Below are positions 1-3,348 of a stretch of DNA of 9,639 nucleotides, in pieces. This stretch comes from Prolixibacteraceae bacterium (lineage in GTDB: Bacteria; Bacteroidota; Bacteroidia; Bacteroidales; Prolixibacteraceae). The notes beneath the pieces were generated by a model. That model had not been told where the DNA came from. It searched no databases and was given only the letters and a program-made list of their open reading frames with translations. The stretch spans positions 1-9,639 of the forward strand of contig DPCJ01000003.1 in assembly GCA_003516705.1 (NCBI GenBank). Reading direction: 5' to 3'. A program made the position numbers and the translations under genes. How positions within the stretch are numbered: position 1 is the first letter of the stretch; every line of letters begins with the position of its first letter.

Positions 1-495
1 GGTGCAAAAGAGTTGGCTGGTGAAACCAAACAATATCTTGATGATGTTATAACTCAGGTTCGTCGTATTTCGCGCGCACTGCTGCCGCCATCGCTCGAAA
101 AGCTGGGCTTGTGGAGTGCAATAGAGGAGTTGGCCGCCTGGATAAACAAATCGGAACAAATTAAAGTTGAATGTCGGAAAAGCGGCGAGCCCTTTCGTTG
201 CGATAGCTCCAGAGAACTTGCTTTTTTCCGGATTGTCCAGGAGTTACTCAACAACACCATGAAACATTCATCGGCAACCATTGTCGAAGTGAATTTCAGG
301 TTCCGCAACGATGTGCTTATTTTTACGATTATCGATAATGGTAAAGGTTTTAATATAGCCGATAATGCAACTGGCCTCGGTTTAAAAAATCTGGAGAGCC
401 GTTCAGGATTGGCAGGTGCGAAATTTAAATTGAAATCGTGGCCAGGCAAGGGAACAAGGGCTATTTTGTATTATAACAACAGGCTGGCTGTATGA
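1..495 (+). CDS. Two-component sensor histidine kinase, C-terminal part (5' end outside window)
   Basis: This is the C-terminal catalytic part of a NarX/DesK-type (HisKA_3 plus HATPase_c) sensor kinase. The frame is open from base 1, so the TTG at 13 is probably not the start and the gene continues upstream. The second dimerisation helix reads ISRALLPPSLEKLGL, a known HisKA_3 hallmark. The phospho-accepting His normally lies upstream of it, outside the window. The ATP-binding domain shows the N box ELLNNTMKH (241-267), G1 box DNGKGF (334-351), G2 box GLGLKN (373-390) and a closing GKGTRA motif. The sensor region is missing, so the signal is unknown. The stop overlaps the start of the response regulator (ATGA, 492-495), indicating translational coupling and a cognate pair. 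By family rule it autophosphorylates with ATP and passes the phosphate to that regulator. Confidence 0.93.
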   Translation, partial: GAKELAGETKQYLDDVITQVRRISRALLPPSLEKLGLWSAIEELAAWINKSEQIKVECRKSGEPFRCDSSRELAFFRIVQELLNNTMKHSSATIVEVNFRFRNDVLIFTIIDNGKGFNIADNATGLGLKNLESRSGLAGAKFKLKSWPGKGTRAILYYNNRLAV

Positions 496-1151
496 AAGAG
501 AAAATAAATATTGTGATCACAGATGACCATAAACTTTTCAGAAAAGGAATGGTTGCCCTGATTGAGGATTTTGAGTTTATTGGAGAAATTACCGAAGCTG
601 GAAACGGGGCAGAGTTACTTGGCGTGCTTGCCGGAATGAAACAACCCCCCGATGTGATTTTGCTCGATTTGAAAATGCCGGTGATGGACGGTGTTGAAGC
701 CCATGAGAAAATAAGACAATTATATCCTGAAATTAAGGTGATTATTCTCACCATGGAAGACGATGAACAATACATTCTGCATCTGATTTCAGAGGGTGTA
801 AATGGTTATCTGCTTAAAAATGCCGATCCCGAAGAGGTTGAAACCGCAATTATTAAAGTAATGGAAAAGGGACTCTATTTCCCTGAAAATATTACGGATA
901 TCGTAATGAAAAATCTGGCAAAAAAAGAAAAACCGGAGATTGTATCTAATCCAGGCTTTTCAGAGCGTGAGTTGGTAGTCTTGCAACTTATTTGTAAGGA
1001 TTATTCAAATATTGAGATTGCCGATGCGATGAATGTTTCTGTTCGCACTGCCGAAGGTTACCGACAAAAGATACTTGATAAATCGGGAGCAAAATCAATG
1101 GCGGGGCTTATTATAAATGCACTGAAATACAACTGGGTTTCCTTAAAATAA
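492..1151 (+). CDS. NarL/LuxR-family response regulator
   Basis: This is a complete 219-residue cytosolic transcription factor of the NarL/FixJ group, of usual family length. The receiver domain (about 5-125) has the acidic pair D11/D12, the phospho-acceptor D59 in LLDLKMPVMDG, the switch Thr T87 (IILT) and the conserved K109 (YLLK). A linker of about 30 residues leads to a GerE/LuxR helix-turn-helix (about 156-212) with SERELVVLQLICKDYSNIEIA and VSVRTAEGYRQKIL-type recognition segments. Note the usual T-V-E-x-H/Y of the recognition helix appears as RTAEGYRQKI. The ATG at 492 overlaps the kinase stop by 4 bases, so the two genes form one operon. Phosphorylation at D59 by the upstream kinase should promote DNA binding. 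Target genes cannot be deduced from the window. A GC-rich hairpin starts one base after the stop codon. Confidence 0.95.
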   Translation: MKEKINIVITDDHKLFRKGMVALIEDFEFIGEITEAGNGAELLGVLAGMKQPPDVILLDLKMPVMDGVEAHEKIRQLYPEIKVIILTMEDDEQYILHLISEGVNGYLLKNADPEEVETAIIKVMEKGLYFPENITDIVMKNLAKKEKPEIVSNPGFSERELVVLQLICKDYSNIEIADAMNVSVRTAEGYRQKILDKSGAKSMAGLIINALKYNWVSLK

Positions 1152-1179
1152 GAGAGGAACCCCGGCCGGAGTCCCTCTC
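1152..1179 (+). terminator. GC-rich imperfect hairpin right after the response regulator stop
   Basis: The arms GAGAGG (1152-1157) and CCTCTC (1174-1179) pair around an interior containing CCGGCCGG. The hairpin begins directly after TAA. It has no T tract (what follows is AGTAGCGATTC), so it is not a classic rho-independent terminator. It could protect the mRNA 3' end or be a REP-like palindrome. Confidence 0.45.
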
Positions 1180-1320
1180 AGTAGCGATTCATCAAAACCT
1201 TGTTCAATTCTTTATTTCCGAGGGAGAAAGGGAACGTTAATAAAAAAGCAGGAAGGGGAAACGAATTGCTGCTTACAAGGTTTAATGTGTGCCCGAGCAA
1301 ATATCTTGTGAGAGGGGGCG
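1180..1320. other. Non-coding stretch with no recognised content
   Basis: This lies between the regulator's 3' hairpin and repeat copy A. I see no coding frame with a familiar product, no strong hairpin and no convincing promoter. It is probably the original 3' flank of the regulator operon. Confidence 0.5.
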
Positions 1321-1400
1321 TTGTGTTTATTAAATCCTGAATTGATCATTTTACTCTTCTTTTACTCCACAAAGATGGAATACTGAAAAACATTAAAAAA

Positions 1401-1480
1401 GCGTAATTTACGCAATCTTATAGCGTAAATTACGCAAAATAATATGCGTAAATTACGCTGATTGGTTGCGTAATTTACGC
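1401..1480. repeat. Array of four 13-bp palindromes, 22-23 bp period
   Basis: GCGTAATTTACGC lies at 1401-1413 and 1468-1480. Its reverse complement GCGTAAATTACGC lies at 1423-1435 and 1446-1458. Each is a perfect 6-bp inverted repeat around one central base. Start-to-start spacing is 22, 23 and 22 bp, about two helical turns, so all sites face one side of the DNA. The spacers are unrelated in sequence. The array could be bound by a dimeric protein or form cruciforms; its function is unknown. Confidence 0.9.
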
Positions 1481-1526
1481 AAAACAAAAAAGCCGCCTTC
1501 CCGGTTTTACGCGGAAAGGCGGCTTT
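1481..1526. terminator. Bidirectional rho-independent terminator in copy A
   Basis: The arms GCCGCCTT (1492-1499) and AAGGCGGC (1516-1523) pair perfectly. The stem extends past one C/A mismatch to a small TTTTA-containing loop. On the minus strand the stem is followed by TTTTTTGTTTT, a strong T tract. On the plus strand it is followed by TTTACTATTTTG, which is weaker. It would stop minus-strand transcripts from the RHS/membrane-protein side and any plus-strand read-through from the regulator. Confidence 0.88.
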
Positions 1527-1539
1527 ACTATTTTGTAAT

Positions 1540-1858
1540 TCAGTGTTTTATATCCGCTGGCACCGGTCTGCAATCGGCGCCCCAGTCAACCGACTGGAAA
1601 GTCATTCCAAATCTATGAAAGCTAGTTTTTGCCAAGAACCTCCCAACTACCGGGTCATACAACCGGCCATTCATGTTGTACAGTTTAAACCATGGGAGGA
1701 ATTCATGGCCTGTAAAACCACGGTCGGGCAAAATATCAGTTTGGGCGGCTACTGTGTAACTCCAGTCGGTAAAGTTGCGCCTGCGGCCCCACATCAAAGT
1801 TGTACTCGTTTACCACATTGCCCGAGGCATCAGTTATGTGCGTAATGGTGAAACCCCC
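1540..1858 (-). pseudogene. RHS repeat-associated core fragment, 5'-truncated and frameshifted
   Basis: Read on the minus strand, 1849-1793 encodes ITHITDASGNVVNEYNFD, and a second frame from 1794 down encodes MWGRRRNFTDWSYT, then RGFTGHEFLPWF and YNMNGRLYDPVVGRFLA. Together these are the end of an RHS/YD-repeat core as found in Bacteroidota. The two parts are out of frame near 1790-1796, consistent with loss of two bases in an original FD-x-WGRRR junction. An in-frame stop at 1859-1861 closes the upstream side, so all N-terminal RHS sequence is gone. After GRFLA the usual SPDP...NNPLxYTDPxG segment is missing, and 29 unfamiliar residues run to a TGA (1540-1542) located inside repeat copy A. 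Intact RHS proteins are large secreted or surface toxin carriers. This piece cannot make one and is best called a relic, perhaps of a displaced toxin-tip cassette. Confidence 0.87.
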
Positions 1859-1871
1859 TTACCGTTTCACC
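1847..1871. repeat. Hairpin at the truncation point of the RHS relic
   Basis: The arms GGTGAAAC (1847-1854) and GTTTCACC (1864-1871) form a perfect 8-bp stem with a 9-base loop. A second small stem, CCCC (1870-1873) with GGGG (1877-1880), overlaps its edge. RHS similarity stops here, so the hairpin marks a recombination or insertion junction. There is no T tract, so terminator use is unlikely. Confidence 0.6.
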
Positions 1872-1959
1872 CCACAGGGGGAACGCTTTGGCTACAGTTT
1901 TTCAAAGAACTTACATATACATTAATAGTGTTTGGCAGTAATTTTATCTGCACAAAATA

Positions 1960-2009
1960 CCGTTAGAAACGGAGAACAATCTGCTCCAAGTCGCAAAGAC
2001 GAGGAGCAG
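1960..2009. terminator. Two stem-loops downstream of the membrane-protein gene
   Basis: CTGCTCC (1981-1987) pairs with GGAGCAG (2003-2009). Inside, GTC (1990-1992) pairs with GAC (1998-2000), separated from the outer stem by a 2x2 mismatch. A smaller stem CCGTT/AACGG lies at 1960-1972. On the minus strand the larger hairpin sits 20 bases after the membrane-protein stop and is followed by ATTGTTCTCCGTTTC, only moderately T-rich. It could be a weak terminator or a REP-like bulged palindrome. Confidence 0.45.
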
Positions 2010-2028
2010 GTTGAGTAGGTGGCAATTA

Positions 2029-2424
2029 TCAAAAGTCATAATTAAAATTGTTTCTTAATACACCAATTATCATTGGGAATAATATCACAGCTATTATTAA
2101 AACAACGATGAAAATACCTTTTCTTTTCCTGTTGGGATCATCTAATTTATCATAGGCATTTATTATTTCAACAAAGCGATTCTTGTATCTATTATGATTT
2201 ATCAAATATATAATTACTAGCAAAAGTAGGGCAGGAATTTTTCCACCTATTTCTATATTTTTAGGGAATAGATCAAAAAATGTTAATACAACTAAAAAAC
2301 TGTACACTAAAAATCCTTGTATCACAACAACTACACCCTCGGCAAATGGATATGGATAATCTTCGCGCCATCTTTCATATTGCTTATACACCCTATAAAA
2401 TATGTAATCAAAGAATTTATTCAT
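2029..2424 (-). CDS. Small three-helix membrane protein, possible orphan immunity-like protein
   Basis: I chose the ATG at 2424 (protein begins MNKFFDYIFYRVYKQYERW, 131 residues). The frame can be extended to an ATG at 2496, but those 24 residues are a translation of the flanking palindrome (LTPRYKRGAGG), so the longer start is unlikely. Hydrophobic segments at about 28-50, 62-76 and 103-122 predict three membrane helices. They are separated by charged stretches, and a KLDDPNRKRKG loop precedes the last helix. The aromatic, basic N-terminus with YxxW pairs resembles small membrane proteins I associate with RHS neighbourhoods in Bacteroidota. A role as immunity protein for a lost RHS toxin is inference only. 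The start codon is only 7 bp from the left palindrome of the RAYT element, so the native upstream region may have been replaced. A purine-rich GGAGGG abuts the ATG, too close to act as a normal ribosome site. Confidence 0.7.
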   Translation of the reverse strand: MNKFFDYIFYRVYKQYERWREDYPYPFAEGVVVVIQGFLVYSFLVVLTFFDLFPKNIEIGGKIPALLLLVIIYLINHNRYKNRFVEIINAYDKLDDPNRKRKGIFIVVLIIAVILFPMIIGVLRNNFNYDF

Positions 2425-2432
2425 CCCTCCTG

Positions 2433-2453
2433 CCCCTCGTTTGTAACGAGGGG
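2433..2453. repeat. Left RAYT-flanking palindrome
   Basis: The arms CCCCTCGTT (2433-2441) and AACGAGGGG (2445-2453) form a perfect 9-bp stem with a TGT loop. The same stem recurs at 3133-3153 with a GCA loop. It lies between the RAYT stop and the start codon of the downstream membrane protein. Confidence 0.9.
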
Positions 2454-2499
2454 TAAGCTGTTTTCGAGTTTGCAACTTATAGCATTCCATCTCCATACT

Positions 2500-3051
2500 T
2501 TAAATTTCAGTTTGCACATTAACATATCCTTTTTCTCCAGCATAATCACGTGCCGAACTAAACAGGTATTCTTGCGGTTCGGCAACAATCAAAGCGCGTA
2601 CCGGATTTTCATGAGTGTAGTTAATTCGTTGGTCCATCATTTCATTGTTGTCAAGTAAAACAGCATGATTTGTATCCTGCCAAAATTTGTACTTTTTTAT
2701 CATGTTATCAAATTTTCCGGCAAACTCAAAACGGCACAACATCCATTCTTTTCTGCTTTCAGGAGTTTCGCCAATAAGTTTTACGATTGCTTTGGCTGTA
2801 AACTTTTTAAAATCCCTGATGATATCGCTGATTCTGAAACCTTCTTTTGCTTTGCAAACCAAGTGGATATGGTTTGACATTAAACACCATGCAAAAATAG
2901 TCAGTCCCTTGTGTTCAATGCAATAATTCAATGAATTAACAATTTCAAATTTGTATTCCTTTCTTGTAAACACATCAATCCATTCGGTGACCGTAAAAGT
3001 GAGAAAATAAATTGCATTTTGGTCGGTAATAAAGTAATTATCGGCTGACAT
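2500..3051 (-). CDS. REP-associated tyrosine transposase (RAYT, Y1_Tnp/IS200-like)
   Basis: This complete 183-residue HUH-superfamily single-strand nuclease has the usual RAYT length. The metal-binding HxH is H61/H63 in LMSNHIHLV. The nucleophile is most likely Y145 in INYTHENPVRALIV, because it sits four residues before NPV, as does the catalytic Tyr of E. coli RayT (DYIYINPV). FWQDTNHAV (123-131) matches the FWE/Q segment seen between these motifs. N-terminal YFLTFTVTEW is the first strand of the fold. By family knowledge such enzymes nick next to short palindromes through a 5'-phosphotyrosine link. All catalytic residues are present, so it is probably active or recently active. It is flanked by matching palindromes, the expected substrate arrangement. 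No clear Bacteroidota promoter (TTTG with TAnnTTTG) is seen in the 80 bp upstream. The frame shows no damage. Confidence 0.93.
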   Translation of the reverse strand: MSADNYFITDQNAIYFLTFTVTEWIDVFTRKEYKFEIVNSLNYCIEHKGLTIFAWCLMSNHIHLVCKAKEGFRISDIIRDFKKFTAKAIVKLIGETPESRKEWMLCRFEFAGKFDNMIKKYKFWQDTNHAVLLDNNEMMDQRINYTHENPVRALIVAEPQEYLFSSARDYAGEKGYVNVQTEI

Positions 3052-3131
3052 TTTTGCATTAAAAATAGCGATTCAAGTGTAATTCTTTATAACACTGCTG
3101 AAATTTGTGCATTACAAATGCTTAACAACCC

Positions 3132-3154
3132 ACCCCTCGTTGCAAACGAGGGGT
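3132..3154. repeat. Right RAYT-flanking palindrome
   Basis: The arms ACCCCTCGTT (3132-3141) and AACGAGGGGT (3145-3154) form a perfect 10-bp stem with a GCA loop. It lies upstream of the RAYT start and only 11 bp from the beginning of repeat copy B. Confidence 0.9.
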
Positions 3155-3245
3155 AGTGTGTGGAATTGTGTTTATTAAATCCTGAATTGATCATTTTACG
3201 CTTCTTTTACTCCACAAAGATGGAATACTGAAAAGCATTAAAAAA

Positions 3246-3281
3246 GCGTAATTTACGCAATCTTGTATGCGTAATTTACGC
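3246..3281. repeat. Pair of 13-bp palindromes, 23 bp apart
   Basis: GCGTAATTTACGC occurs at 3246-3258 and 3269-3281, both in the T-centred form. Compared with copy A, the two inner A-centred sites are absent, as would follow from recombination or slippage across palindromes. Confidence 0.9.
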
Positions 3282-3335
3282 AAAACAAAAAACCGCCTTC
3301 CCGGTTTTACCCTGAGAAGACGGCTTTATTATTTT
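3282..3335. terminator. Rho-independent terminator of ppdK (bidirectional)
   Basis: CCGCCTTCCC (3293-3302) pairs with GAGAAGACGG (3314-3323) in a 10-bp stem with G-T wobbles when read as the minus-strand transcript. The minus-strand stem is followed by TTTTTTGTTTT. It starts about 25 bp after the ppdK stop. The plus strand also has a T-rich tail (CTTTATTATTTTG). Confidence 0.88.
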
Positions 3336-3348
3336 GTAATTCAATAAA

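Larger units (their letters stand above)
1321..1542. repeat. Direct repeat copy A (palindrome array plus terminator unit)
   Basis: This 222-bp unit recurs in the same orientation at 3166-3342. The first 80 bases, up to the first palindrome, differ at only two positions (C/G in TTTTAC[T/G]C context and A/G in GAAAA[A/G]CATT). The middle carries four 13-bp palindromes where copy B has two, a 44-bp difference. The end is a hairpin terminator whose left arm and T-rich flanks are conserved while the right arm has drifted. The unit ends with ATTTTGTAATTCA, and this last part supplies the TGA stop of the RHS remnant on the minus strand. No protein coding is seen. It is either a dispersed element or a duplication of ppdK's downstream region. 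Confidence 0.92.
2432..3154 (-). mobile_element. RAYT (IS200-like, REP-associated) element with matching end palindromes
   Basis: A single-gene element of about 720 bp: the Y1/HUH transposase gene is bracketed by near-identical hairpins (2433-2453 and 3132-3154), about 46 bp after its stop and 80 bp before its start. Y1 transposases recognise subterminal hairpins in single-stranded DNA and leave no target duplication, which fits the absence of terminal inverted repeats or target-site duplications. The exact cleavage sites, and so the exact ends, cannot be set from one copy. Because domesticated RAYTs spread REP sequences rather than themselves, the element may be immobile. Confidence 0.72.
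3166..3342. repeat. Direct repeat copy B (palindrome array plus terminator unit)
   Basis: This is the second copy of the unit described at 1321-1542, 177 bp long. Its first 80 bases match copy A at 78. It carries two palindromes instead of four and a terminator with a changed right arm. It ends 6 bp before the ppdK stop codon (TAA, 3349-3351), so it acts as the ppdK 3' region. That makes B the likelier original and A the likelier duplicate, though this direction is inference. Confidence 0.92.

Noticed and set aside
13..15. TTG at 13 as the start of the histidine kinase
   Set aside because: The frame is open to base 1 and the phospho-accepting helix of the dimerisation domain is missing, so the gene must begin upstream of the window.
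1855..1885. Sequence resembling a CRISPR repeat (GTTTCACCCCACAGGGGG)
   Set aside because: It occurs once, without regular spacers or cas genes; it is better explained as overlapping hairpins at the RHS breakpoint.
1543..1966. Plus-strand frames across the RHS relic
   Set aside because: The minus strand gives clear RHS core motifs here; the plus-strand translations have none.
2425..2496. Longer start of the membrane protein at the ATG at 2496
   Set aside because: The added residues translate the RAYT-flanking palindrome and have no protein-like conservation; MNKFFDYIF is a natural N-terminus.
1152..3348. Toxin-antitoxin, phage or integrase-type island
   Set aside because: No tyrosine or serine recombinase, tRNA attachment site, phage gene or recognisable toxin-antitoxin pair is visible; only RAYT, RHS debris and repeats are supported.
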